From the NCBI GenBank assembly GCA_964624465.1, contig CAZUZD010000015.1:1-43643 (forward strand): a stretch of 43,643 nt of DNA, read 5' to 3'. The number at the start of each line of letters is the position of its first letter. The first letter of the stretch is position 1. Shown here piece by piece: positions 1 through 7,632 of the stretch. A model generated the notes under the pieces. That model worked only from the letters and a program-made list of their open reading frames with translations, ran no database searches and was not told the origin of the DNA. Origin of the DNA: CAZUZD01 sp964624465 (lineage in GTDB: Bacteria; Planctomycetota; Planctomycetia; Isosphaerales; Isosphaeraceae). The position numbers were made by a program, and so were the translations under genes.

Positions 1-77
1 CCCCCCCCCCGCCCCCCCCGCGCCCCCCCGGGGCCCCCCCCCGGGGGGGGGGCCGGGCGGGGGCCGGCGGCGGTCAG
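1..77. other. C/G homopolymer low-complexity edge
   Basis: The first 77 bases are almost only runs of C then runs of G, with no gene. They could fold as a GC hairpin behind the stop of the minus-strand gene ending at 78, but runs this pure at a contig end are equally typical of assembly or sequencing artefacts. No T-tract follows, so a terminator cannot be claimed. Confidence 0.5.
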
Positions 78-1364
78 TCACTGGCCCGCGAGCGCGGCCT
101 CGATCTCCTTGCGGAACCGCTCCTTGAAGCCGCGGAGCTCGCCGGCGTTGACGGCGCGGATGGCGCCGTCCTTGCCGATGACGACCGAGAACGGCAAGGC
201 CCGCACGGCGTAGGGCTCCATGGTCAGGCCGTCGGGGTCGAGGGCCACGGTGAATTTGTCCGGTTGCGCCCGGACGAACCGCTCGACCAGGTCGGCCGGC
301 TCGGCCATGTTCACGTTGTAGATGACCACGCCGCGGTCCCGGAACTCCTTCGCGAAGCCGGCGATCGTCGGCAGGCTCTCGACGCCGGTGGGGAACCAGG
401 TGGCCCAGAAGTTCAGCACCACGATCTCGCGGCCGGCGTGCGCCTGGAGGTCCAGCTTGCCGCCGCCGAGCAGGTCAAGCGTCACCGGCGGGGCCTTGGC
501 GCCCACCTTGAGCGTGTCGCCGGCGCCGGTGGCGGCGGCGTAGAGGTCGTCGACCTCGGTCGAGTCGGCCGGCGTGGTGGCGGCCAGCGTCTTCAGGTCG
601 ACGGCGTCGCCGGCCTTCCAGGAGTAGGTGCACGTCGTCTCGACCCGGGTGGCCGCCGCCTCGGCGCGGGCGCCGGGAACCACGCGGACGGTGGCGATCC
701 GGCGCACCTGCACCGGGTCGGCCGTGCTCAGGAACACGTCGATCTGGCGGCCGTCGCCGAGCCGGCCGCGGAAGTGCCGCAGGGCGTCGGCCCCCTGGCC
801 CTCGGTGCCCAGGTCGACCGGATCGGCCACGGCCGCGCTGGCGTACTCGACCAGGTCGGGCCGCATCAGCAGGTCGAGGAACGAGCCGGAGAGGGCCTGC
901 GCCAGCAGCGGGTTGCGCCGCAGGCTCTCCAGCGGCGAGACCTGCCGGTTGCGGGCGTGGAACGCCTTCTCGGCGACCAGCCGGCTGATCACCTGCTCGC
1001 CGTCGCCGGCGGCCTCGACGGAGGGGGCCTGGGCGTCGCCCGGCCAGACCCGGACGGCGAACTGGCCGGGGCGCTTCACGACGAACTCGAAGCGGTTGCC
1101 GCCGGCCTCGGCCAGCTTCGGGTCGTCGCCGGTGCGCACCGTCCACGCCTCGCGGGCGTCGACCTGCACGGCCGGCTGGGCGCGCACCCAGTCGGCGAAC
1201 CGCGTGAGGCTGCCGCGGAAGGCCTCGGCCGACTCGGCGGTGGGCATGGGCGGCGCGGTGGGGCGGGCGGCCGGCTCCTGCGCACGGGCGGCGGGCGTCG
1301 GGAGGCCGGACAGGCCGAGCAGCATCAGCAGCACGGCACGGACGGGGACTCGGGTCGTGGGCAT
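78..1364 (-). CDS. Secreted DUF2092 protein with TlpA-like redoxin domain lacking CxxC
   Basis: A 428-residue exported protein. It has an N-terminal signal peptide (hydrophobic core about residues 8-22, then AARAQ). Residues about 50-270 resemble the planctomycete DUF2092 family, an outer-layer lipoprotein-localisation-like fold. A C-terminal TlpA/AhpC-type thioredoxin-fold domain covers about residues 290-428. The domain keeps the NFWATW strand, but where thiol reductases carry WCxxC this protein reads W-F-P-T-G-V, so F324 and G327 replace both redox cysteines. A thiol-disulfide exchange role is therefore unlikely; a binding or structural role is inferred. The ATG at 1364 is chosen because the signal peptide starts there; codons upstream in the same frame look like non-coding sequence. 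It lies 143 bp downstream of another secreted protein gene in the same direction. Confidence 0.85.
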   Translation of the reverse strand: MPTTRVPVRAVLLMLLGLSGLPTPAARAQEPAARPTAPPMPTAESAEAFRGSLTRFADWVRAQPAVQVDAREAWTVRTGDDPKLAEAGGNRFEFVVKRPGQFAVRVWPGDAQAPSVEAAGDGEQVISRLVAEKAFHARNRQVSPLESLRRNPLLAQALSGSFLDLLMRPDLVEYASAAVADPVDLGTEGQGADALRHFRGRLGDGRQIDVFLSTADPVQVRRIATVRVVPGARAEAAATRVETTCTYSWKAGDAVDLKTLAATTPADSTEVDDLYAAATGAGDTLKVGAKAPPVTLDLLGGGKLDLQAHAGREIVVLNFWATWFPTGVESLPTIAGFAKEFRDRGVVIYNVNMAEPADLVERFVRAQPDKFTVALDPDGLTMEPYAVRALPFSVVIGKDGAIRAVNAGELRGFKERFRKEIEAALAGQ

Positions 1365-1507
1365 CGCGGAGGGTCCTGGTGCGGGAGCGGGCGTCGGCGC
1401 CGACCGGACGGCGGGCTCCTGGGAGCGGGCGGTCAACGGTCGAGGCGCGGGCGGCCCGTGGGGGTTCGGTCCGGATCGGATCGTGGTTTGCGAGGCGGTT
1501 GAGCGGC

Positions 1508-2815
1508 TCAGCGCGGGAACTGCGCCTGGAGCTGGCGGTTCAGCGGGTCCATCTCGACGATCCGGGCGATGTTCGGCCCGAACTGGCCGCGGCTGATGAC
1601 GGCGGTGCGGCGGGCGAGATCGGCATAGGCGCGGTCGATGTCGGCCAGCGCGGTCTGGACCCGGCCGCCCCGGGCGCCGGCGTCGAGCTCCTGACGGAAC
1701 CGCAGCAGCCGGTCGCGGAGCACGCGGGCCTCGGCCTGGAACTGGAAGCCCTGCGGCACCCGGGTCACGTTGGGCGCCAGCGCCGCCAGGAACTGGTCCG
1801 TGAGGCCGACCCAGTCGTCGAGGATCAGGTACGCCGCCGAGGGGCTCGGGCGCGGCGGCGGCCGGAACCCGCCGGGGCCGGGGCCAGGGCCAGGTCCCGG
1901 TCCAGGCGGCTGGATGGGCGGCAGGATGGGCGGCTGGATGGCGGGCAGGCCGGGATCGGGCTGGCCGGCGAGCAGGGTCAGCACGCGGTTGAGCTGGCGC
2001 TGGTAGCGGATCCAGGGGCCCTGGATCTCGGGCGGCAGGCCGGAGTTCGCCAGCGCCGGGTCGAGCTGGCCGGTGCGGTTGCGGACCTGGTCGGCCAGCC
2101 CCTGCACCAGGTTGAACGGGGCGCCGCTGGCCACGCTCGACTGGAAGTTCTGCACGGTGCCGGCCAGCCGGTTCAGGTCCTGCGAGACCGGGCCGAACTG
2201 CGGGTTCTGGTAGGTGAACCGCTGCAGGGCCTGCTGCACGACGATCAGGTCGGTCGCCATGTCCTGGCTGGCGCGCTGGAGCTGGCGGGGGTCGCAGGGG
2301 TAGCCGCCGGGGCTGGGCAGGCCGTAGGGGTTGTCGCCGACGGCCGAGGCCGCCCGCAGGTCCTGCTGGAGCCTGGCGATCCGCGCCACGGTGCGGGCCG
2401 CGCCCGGCGCGGTGCCCGGCGGGTTGTTCAGCGCCTGCTGGACACCGCGGTGGGCCAGGTCGAACTGGGCCAGCGTGCCCTGGAACTGCGGCGAGTTCGG
2501 CCCAGGCTGCACCGCCAGCGCCGCCAGGGCCTGCGCCGCCTGGAGCTGCGACTGGCCGCGGGCGTAGAGCTGGCCGCCCTGCGGCGTGCCCGAGAGCTCG
2601 TAGCTGGCGTCGTCGAGCAGCCGCTGGCACTCGGCGCTGAGCTGCTGCGCCAGGCCGGGCACGGCCGTCGGCGGCACCGGCTGGCCGGTCGGCGGCCGGT
2701 CGAAGTACCGGGGGTCGATCTGCTGCGCCCCGGCGGCACCGGCCGTCAGGAGCGTCGCCAGCGCCAGCGCGGTGGCGACCGCGGCGCGGGAACGGGGGGG
2801 GCTGAGAGTCCGCAT
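1508..2815 (-). CDS. Secreted hypothetical protein, Pro/Gly-rich linker
   Basis: A 435-residue protein not assigned to a named family. A signal peptide (about residues 1-30, ending AGAAGAQ) is followed by a mainly helical region rich in Gln, Ala and Leu (about 40-280). Next comes a linker of Pro and Gly-Pro repeats (about 285-325), and then a second helical region to the C-terminus. The composition suggests an envelope protein made of two helical bundles joined by a flexible tether. A GTG directly precedes the ATG at 2815; the ATG is preferred, but either is possible. A TAGAAT hexamer lies about 64 bases upstream. It reads toward the DUF2092/redoxin gene and may share its transcript. Function unknown. 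Confidence 0.75.
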   Translation of the reverse strand: MRTLSPPRSRAAVATALALATLLTAGAAGAQQIDPRYFDRPPTGQPVPPTAVPGLAQQLSAECQRLLDDASYELSGTPQGGQLYARGQSQLQAAQALAALAVQPGPNSPQFQGTLAQFDLAHRGVQQALNNPPGTAPGAARTVARIARLQQDLRAASAVGDNPYGLPSPGGYPCDPRQLQRASQDMATDLIVVQQALQRFTYQNPQFGPVSQDLNRLAGTVQNFQSSVASGAPFNLVQGLADQVRNRTGQLDPALANSGLPPEIQGPWIRYQRQLNRVLTLLAGQPDPGLPAIQPPILPPIQPPGPGPGPGPGPGGFRPPPRPSPSAAYLILDDWVGLTDQFLAALAPNVTRVPQGFQFQAEARVLRDRLLRFRQELDAGARGGRVQTALADIDRAYADLARRTAVISRGQFGPNIARIVEMDPLNRQLQAQFPR

Positions 2816-2878
2816 CACGGAGGCGCCTCGTCGGTCGGTCGGCCGTCCTGGCCGGGGCCATCGTCACGTTGAAGTCGG

Positions 2879-2884
2879 ATTCTA
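2879..2884 (-). promoter_or_regulatory. Candidate -10 (TAGAAT) for the gene ending at 1508
   Basis: Read on the minus strand this is TAGAAT, five of six matches to TATAAT, in one of the few AT-rich patches of the divergent spacer 2816-3003. It lies about 64 bases before the ATG at 2815. No good -35 is visible 17 bases upstream. Confidence 0.35.
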
Positions 2885-2943
2885 AAGACTGCGATGCGTC
2901 GCAGACCAGGGGCGGCCCCCCGCCGTCGCGAGCGGCCGGCGGT

Positions 2944-2949
2944 TAGAAT
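2944..2949 (+). promoter_or_regulatory. Candidate -10 (TAGAAT) for hypE
   Basis: TAGAAT preceded by GGT, about 55 bases before the hypE ATG, within otherwise GC-rich sequence. The same hexamer type recurs before several other genes of the window. No matching -35 was found. Confidence 0.35.
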
Positions 2950-3003
2950 GGGGCCGCGCCCCCCTGTCTGCCACCGCCTGGCCCCCGTCGCGGACCCCGA
3001 CCC

Positions 3004-4056
3004 ATGGACGACTTCGCCCTGGCCTGCCCGACCCCCGGCCCCGCCGGCGATCGCGTCCTGCTCGCCCACGGCGAGGGCGCCCGCCTCAGCCGCCGCCTGG
3101 TCCGCGACCTGCTGCTGGAGGCCTTCGACAACGAGTTCCTCCGCCCCCTGGCCGACGGCGCCGTCCTGCCCGACCTGGGCGGGCCGGCCGTGCTCTCGAC
3201 GGATTCCTACGTCGTCAGCCCGCTGGAGTTCCCCGGCGGCGACATCGGCCGGCTCGCCGTGCACGGCACCGTCAACGACCTCGCCGTCAGCGGCGCCGAG
3301 CCGCTGTACCTGACCCTGGCCCTGATCCTCGAAGAGGGCCTGCCCCTGGCCACCCTGCGGCGGATCGTGCTCAGCCTCCGCGACGCCGCGCGGGACTGCG
3401 GCGTGCCGATCGTCACCGGCGACACCAAGGTCGTGCCCCGGGGCGCCGCCGACGGCCTGTTCCTGACGACCACCGGCCTGGGCCGGCTCCGGCCCGGCGT
3501 CCATCTGGGGGCCGACCGGATCGCCGGCGGCGACCGCGTGCTGGTCAGCGGCACCCTGGGCGACCACGGCGTGACCATCCTCGCCGCTCGCGAGGGCCTC
3601 GAGCTGGAGTCGCCGTTGCAGAGCGACACCGCCCCGCTGCACGACCTCGTCGCCCGCCTGCTGGCGACCTGCGGCGCCGACGTGAAGTTCCTCCGCGATC
3701 CGACCCGCGGCGGCCTGTCGGCGGCGCTCCACGAGGCGAGCGAATCGTCGGGCCGCTCGATCGAGCTCGACGAATCGGCGATTCCCCTGAACCCCGCCGT
3801 CCGGGGCGCCTGCGAGCTGCTGGGCCTGGACCCCCTCTACGTCGCCAACGAGGGGAAACTCGTCGCCGTCGTCGCCCCGGGCGCCGCCGACGCCGCCCTG
3901 GCCTGCCTCCGCTCCCACCCCCTGGGCGCCGCCGCCGCCCTCGTCGGCACCGTGCTCCCGGATGACGGCCCGCCCCGGGTCCTGGTCCGCGGCCCCCTGG
4001 GCCACCCCCGGATCCTCGACGAGCCCACCGGCGCCCCCCTGCCGCGCATCTGCTGA
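3004..4056 (+). CDS. hypE: Hydrogenase expression/formation protein HypE
   Basis: A 350-residue member of the AIR-synthase/PurM superfamily. HypE dehydrates the carboxamido group carried on its C-terminal cysteine to a thiocyanate in an ATP-dependent reaction, giving the CN ligands of [NiFe]-hydrogenase. The sequence shows the family landmarks: STDSYVVSPLEFPGGDIG for nucleotide binding, VHGTVNDLAVSGA, VTGDTKVV, FLRDPTRGGL, and the invariant C-terminal PRIC with the acceptor Cys as last residue. The early glycine-rich motif reads AHGEGAR rather than the usual HGSGG type. Length is normal for the family. No hypA, B, C, D, F or hydrogenase structural gene lies next to it; the neighbours are a divergent hypothetical and a DUF1559 gene. 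So the gene is isolated here. Confidence 0.93.
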   Translation: MDDFALACPTPGPAGDRVLLAHGEGARLSRRLVRDLLLEAFDNEFLRPLADGAVLPDLGGPAVLSTDSYVVSPLEFPGGDIGRLAVHGTVNDLAVSGAEPLYLTLALILEEGLPLATLRRIVLSLRDAARDCGVPIVTGDTKVVPRGAADGLFLTTTGLGRLRPGVHLGADRIAGGDRVLVSGTLGDHGVTILAAREGLELESPLQSDTAPLHDLVARLLATCGADVKFLRDPTRGGLSAALHEASESSGRSIELDESAIPLNPAVRGACELLGLDPLYVANEGKLVAVVAPGAADAALACLRSHPLGAAAALVGTVLPDDGPPRVLVRGPLGHPRILDEPTGAPLPRIC

Positions 4057-4211
4057 ACCGGCAACCCCTTCCGCCCCGACGCCCCGCCCCGCGGGCGGCC
4101 GTCCCCGGCTGCGCCGCGCCCGGCCCCGCACCCCGGCTCACCCCCTCAGTTCGACATTCCCGCAAGTTTCCCCTTGCACGCCCCCGGGCCCGCCGCGTAT
4201 CTTTCTGCAAC

Positions 4212-4237
4212 TGCGACTCAGTCTCAGATCAGTCGCA
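4212..4237. promoter_or_regulatory. Fur-box-like palindrome upstream of DUF1559 operon
   Basis: Bases 4212-4226 read TGCGACTCAGTCTCA, a 7-1-7 palindrome with one mismatch, and another AGTCGCA half-site follows at 4231-4237. The symmetrical TGAGA..T..A..TCTCA layout is that of Fur boxes (TGAGAATNATTCTCA type), with A/T replaced by C/G at the inner positions. It lies about 75-95 bases before the DUF1559 start. Binding by Fur is inferred, not shown. Confidence 0.45.
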
Positions 4238-4308
4238 AGCGGATGTGGCGGCGCGGGGCCGGGCGCCACGTCGGGGTCGGAGGCACGGGCCCCGGGGAGA
4301 GCGGGACG

Positions 4309-5421
4309 ATGGACCGAGCGGGGGACGATGCGGGAACTGTGGGCGCGCGGCGGGCGCGGGGGTTCACGCTGATCGAGCTGCTGGTGGCGATCGCGATCAT
4401 CGGGGTGCTGATCGGCCTGCTGCTGCCGGCCGTGCAGAGCGCCCGCGAGGCGGCGCGACGGCTGCAATGTGCCAACAATCTCAAGCAGCTCGGGCTGGCC
4501 CTGCACCAGTACCACGAGGCCCTGGGCGCCTTGCCGCCGGCGCACCAGGGCGGGGCGGCGTCGCTGTACATGAACTTCACCGGCTCCAGCTTCCTGCTGC
4601 CGTACCTGGAGCAGTCGAACACCTTCCACTCCGTCAACTTCGCGCTCAACCTGCCCGGGTCGCCGCCGTTCTTCGGCTGGGCGGTGCCGGGGAACACGAC
4701 GGCGTTCGCCACCCAGCCCGCCGGGTTCCTCTGCCCGACCAACCGCGCCGCCGGGGAGACGGGGGCGACCTTCAGCTTCGGGGCCGTGGCCTGGGAGCTG
4801 CCCCGGGCCGCCGTCACCGACTACGCCTTCAACGGCGGCGCCAGCCGGTACGTGACCGCGGGCTATGGCGCCTCGGAGCTCCAGGGCCCGTTCGGGATCG
4901 ACTCGGCGACCCGGTTCGCGCAGGTCACCGACGGCCTGGGCCAGACGCTCGCCGTGGCCGAGTCGGCCGGCGGCGACCGGGCCAACCGGTTCCGGGCGCT
5001 CGGGCAGGGATCGGCCCGGGTCTGCGTGCCGCTGGCGACCCCGCTGGCCTACGCCGGCGGAGCGGCGGTGCACCACGACAACTACCTGTTCATGGCCTAC
5101 GGCCGGGCCCGCACCTGGGGCGCCGACCGCCGCGTCATCGGCGGGATCCTGGCCCGCACCGTCGACGCCGTGGGGGCGCCGTACCGGCTCAACGACTGCG
5201 GCATGGACACCCTCACCGACCTGTTCCTGCCCGCCCCCGGCCTGCCGGCGCCGGCCGCCGGCCAGCTGCTGCCGAACTTCCGCAGCACCCACCCGGGCGT
5301 GGTCAACGCCCTGTTCCTCGACGGCTCGGTGCGCGGCCTGCGCCCGAGCATCGCCGACCCGGTCCTGACCGGCCTGTCCACCGTGAGCGGCGGCGAGGTC
5401 CTGAGCGCCGACGCGTACTGA
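4309..5421 (+). CDS. DUF1559 domain protein with type IV pilin-like N-terminus
   Basis: A 370-residue planctomycete DUF1559 (SBP_bac_10) protein. Residues about 18-45 hold the prepilin-type cleavage/methylation motif RGFTLIELLVAIAIIGVLIG. The hallmark LLPAVQSAREAARR and CANNLKQLGLALHQYH segments follow, and a C-terminal stretch with FLDGSVRGL matches the family's usual ending. Such proteins are thought to be exported by a pseudopilin route and to sit at the cell surface; their job is unknown. The ATG at 4309 is chosen because it follows GGGGAGA and places the pilin motif close to the N-terminus. It is followed after 26 bases by a small lipoprotein gene and then by a DUF4198-like/Kelch gene, probably one operon. 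Fur-like palindromes suggest metal control. Confidence 0.92.
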   Translation: MDRAGDDAGTVGARRARGFTLIELLVAIAIIGVLIGLLLPAVQSAREAARRLQCANNLKQLGLALHQYHEALGALPPAHQGGAASLYMNFTGSSFLLPYLEQSNTFHSVNFALNLPGSPPFFGWAVPGNTTAFATQPAGFLCPTNRAAGETGATFSFGAVAWELPRAAVTDYAFNGGASRYVTAGYGASELQGPFGIDSATRFAQVTDGLGQTLAVAESAGGDRANRFRALGQGSARVCVPLATPLAYAGGAAVHHDNYLFMAYGRARTWGADRRVIGGILARTVDAVGAPYRLNDCGMDTLTDLFLPAPGLPAPAAGQLLPNFRSTHPGVVNALFLDGSVRGLRPSIADPVLTGLSTVSGGEVLSADAY

Positions 5422-5447
5422 CCCCACCCGACCCCGGAGGCCCGCCC

Positions 5448-5684
5448 GTGCCCGTGCCCGTGCCCCTTCACCGTCGCCGACGGCTCGCGCTGCTGCTGCT
5501 GGGCCTGGCCCTCGTCGGCCCCGGCTGCGGCGACCCCGACGCCAGCACCCGATCGCCCGTGGCCCCGCCCGACTCCCCCGAGTTCCGGCGCGCCCAGGAC
5601 GAGACCCGCGCCCTGCTCGAGCAGCGGAGCCGCGAGGAGGCCCGCGCCCGCAGCCGCGCCGGCCGCACCCTGCCCCGGTCCTGA
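5448..5684 (+). CDS. Small predicted lipoprotein
   Basis: A 78-residue protein starting with GTG at 5448, seven bases after CGGAGG. In-frame GTGs at 5454 and 5460 are alternatives within a CCCGTG repeat. A basic N-terminus (HRRRR) is followed by a Leu-rich hydrophobic segment (about residues 12-24) ending at GPGCGD, where the cysteine could be lipidated, though Pro at -2 makes the lipobox poor. The rest is a charged, probably helical tail. Small lipoproteins of this kind often directly follow DUF1559 genes in Planctomycetota, and it lies 26 bases behind one here. Function unknown. Confidence 0.7.
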   Translation: MPVPVPLHRRRRLALLLLGLALVGPGCGDPDASTRSPVAPPDSPEFRRAQDETRALLEQRSREEARARSRAGRTLPRS

Positions 5685-5708
5685 CCCCGGTCCCCTTCAC
5701 CCACCCTG

Positions 5709-5722
5709 TTGAGACTGAGTCC
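5709..5722. promoter_or_regulatory. Second TGAGACTGAGTC element abutting the Kelch gene start
   Basis: TTGAGACTGAGTCC directly precedes the ATG at 5723. Its core TGAGACTGAGTC is nearly the reverse complement of the palindrome core at 4214-4226. A regulator bound here would cover the start region of the third gene of the cluster. The right half of the palindrome is imperfect. Confidence 0.35.
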
Positions 5723-7408
5723 ATGTTGCACTCGAACGAGCGTCCGACCCGAACCCGACGCCGGCCGGTCCTGGCCGTGCTGGGCCCGATCCTGGGCGTG
5801 CTCGCCCTGGCGGGGCCGGCCCGGGGGCACTTCCTCTGGGTCGTGGTCGAGCCCGTGCCGGCGACTGCGGCCGGTGGCGCACCGAAGGCGCACCGGGCCC
5901 TGATGTTCCTGGCCGAGCACCCGGTCCCCGAGGGGCCCGAGCTCCGCAAGCACGTCGAGGGGACCGCACTGCGGACCCGCCAGGGCGTGGCCCTGCCGCT
6001 GACGGCCGACGACGACAGCCTGCGGGCGACCTGGCTGGGCGACCTGCCCGACCAGCTCGACGCCGAGCGGGACCTGGGCCTCAGGACCCGCGACGGCCAG
6101 ACGTTCCGGCTGCGCTACACGGCCAGGGCCCAGTCGACCCCCGTACCCGCCGCCACGGCCGAGGCCGGGACCGGCCTGCGGGTCCGGCTGGTCGGCCCGC
6201 CCGGCGCGGCGGCGCTGCACGTGAGCTTCGCGGGCCAGGCCGCGCCCGACGCCCGCGTCCGGGTCTACCCCGAGACCGGCGAGCCGTACGAGATCCGCAC
6301 CGATGCGCAGGGCGTGGTCCGGTTCGCCGACCCGGCGCAGGCGCGGGCCGTCGAGACCGGCGGGGTGGCGGTGTTCGCCCACTGGGCCGACGGCCAGGCC
6401 GGCTTGACGGCCGACGGCCGACCCTTCGGCGAGACCCGCCACTACGCCACCTGGACCTACCGGCCCCGGGCCACCACCCCGGCCGACACGCACTTCGCCA
6501 CGATGCCGGCCCCGGCCGTGAACAGCTTCGGAGGCGCGGTGCTGGGCGACTGGCTCTACGTGTACTCGGGGCACGTGGGGACCACGCACCAGTACTCCAC
6601 CGCGACCACGACCCGGACCTTCCGGCGCCTGAACCTCAAGGACCGCCAGACCTGGGAGGACCTGCCGTTGGAGCGTGACCTCCAGGGCGTGGCGCTGGTC
6701 TCCGACGGCCGGTTCCTCTACCGCACCGGCGGCATGTGCGCCACCAACGCCCCCGGCACGCCCGCCGACCTGCGGAGCGTCTGCGACGCGGCGCGGTTCG
6801 ACCCCGAGACGCGCACCTGGACCGCCCTGCCCCCGCTGCCAGAGCCCCGCTCGACGCACGACGCCGCCGTCGTCGGCCGCACCCTCTACGTCGTCGGCGG
6901 CTGGAAGCTCGACGGCCCGGCCTCGGGCAGCGACTTCCACGACACGATGCTCACCCTCGACCTGGACCACCCCGAGCAGGGCTGGCGCAGCGTGCCGCAG
7001 CCCTTCGAGCGCCGGGCCCTGGCGGTCGCCGAGCATGAGGGCCGGCTTTACGTCCTGGGCGGCCTGACCAGCGCCGGCGCGGTGGTGCGCACCGTCGACG
7101 TCTTCGACCCGGCCACGGGCCGGTGGAGCCAGGGACCCGAGCTGCCGTCGGGGGCGAAGGCCGAGGGGTTCGGGACCACCGCGTTCGGCGTCGGCGGCCG
7201 GCTGTACTCCAGCAGCGTCACCGGCCCGGTGTACCGCCTGGCCCGCGACGCCGGCCGCTGGGAGGCCGTCGGCCAGTGGCACGTCCCCCGCATCACGCAC
7301 CGGATCCTCCCCGGCCCCGCCGGCGCCCTGCTCGCCGTCGGCGGCAACGCCGGCTCGGCCCAGACCCCGGTGATCGAATCGCTGCCGGTCGCCGACCTGA
7401 CCGACTGA
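5723..7408 (+). CDS. Secreted DUF4198-like domain fused to Kelch-repeat propeller
   Basis: A 561-residue exported protein. A signal peptide ends around GPARGHFLW (residues 30-40). The mature N-terminus starting GHFLW and the beta-rich region to about residue 250, ending HYATWTYRP, resemble DUF4198/NikK-type periplasmic proteins predicted to bind or take up metals. From about residue 260 the protein is a Kelch-type beta-propeller, with repeated blades such as GRTLYVVGGW and GRLYVLGGL, each followed by a conserved Trp, five or six blades in all. It sits 38 bases behind the lipoprotein gene and is probably the last gene of that operon. The start lacks a clear Shine-Dalgarno sequence, so coupling to upstream genes is possible. 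Metal handling is an inference from domain and context. Confidence 0.8.
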   Translation: MLHSNERPTRTRRRPVLAVLGPILGVLALAGPARGHFLWVVVEPVPATAAGGAPKAHRALMFLAEHPVPEGPELRKHVEGTALRTRQGVALPLTADDDSLRATWLGDLPDQLDAERDLGLRTRDGQTFRLRYTARAQSTPVPAATAEAGTGLRVRLVGPPGAAALHVSFAGQAAPDARVRVYPETGEPYEIRTDAQGVVRFADPAQARAVETGGVAVFAHWADGQAGLTADGRPFGETRHYATWTYRPRATTPADTHFATMPAPAVNSFGGAVLGDWLYVYSGHVGTTHQYSTATTTRTFRRLNLKDRQTWEDLPLERDLQGVALVSDGRFLYRTGGMCATNAPGTPADLRSVCDAARFDPETRTWTALPPLPEPRSTHDAAVVGRTLYVVGGWKLDGPASGSDFHDTMLTLDLDHPEQGWRSVPQPFERRALAVAEHEGRLYVLGGLTSAGAVVRTVDVFDPATGRWSQGPELPSGAKAEGFGTTAFGVGGRLYSSSVTGPVYRLARDAGRWEAVGQWHVPRITHRILPGPAGALLAVGGNAGSAQTPVIESLPVADLTD

Positions 7409-7421
7409 CCGCCCGCCCCCG

Positions 7422-7464
7422 CGCCGGCCGCCCCCCCGGCCGCTGCCGCCGGGGGGGCGCCGGC
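7422..7464. terminator. GC-rich hairpin after the Kelch gene
   Basis: CCGGCCGCCCCCCCGGC pairs with GCCGGGGGGGCGCCGG through about 16 base pairs with a one-base bulge and a 7-base loop, starting 14 bases after the stop at 7408. There is no U-tract, so it could be a stall or 3'-end stabilising hairpin rather than a classical intrinsic terminator. Confidence 0.5.
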
Positions 7465-7632
7465 CCCCGATCGCGGCGGGAACCCTTGGACGCCGGCCCG
7501 GGGTTCGGGGTTCAATGAAGCCCTCTCTGAAGCCGGCCCTGACGCATGGCCACGCGCGGTGGCACGCGAGGGCGGCAGGAGGCCGGATCCCACGATGCTG
7601 ACGCCCGCACCCAGGACACACTGGAGCCCGCA

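Noticed and set aside
1365..2814. Treating the minus-strand frame open from 78 to 2867 as one 929-residue gene
   Set aside because: The DUF2092 protein has its own signal peptide at the ATG at 1364, and the upstream part is an out-of-frame shadow of the gene at 1508-2815.
1379..2872. Long plus-strand frame opposite the Pro/Gly-rich hypothetical
   Set aside because: The minus-strand product has a signal peptide and sensible composition; the plus-strand product is low-complexity.
4309..4440. Type IV pilus gene cluster
   Set aside because: The pilin-like N-terminus belongs to the DUF1559 family; no pilus assembly genes are nearby.
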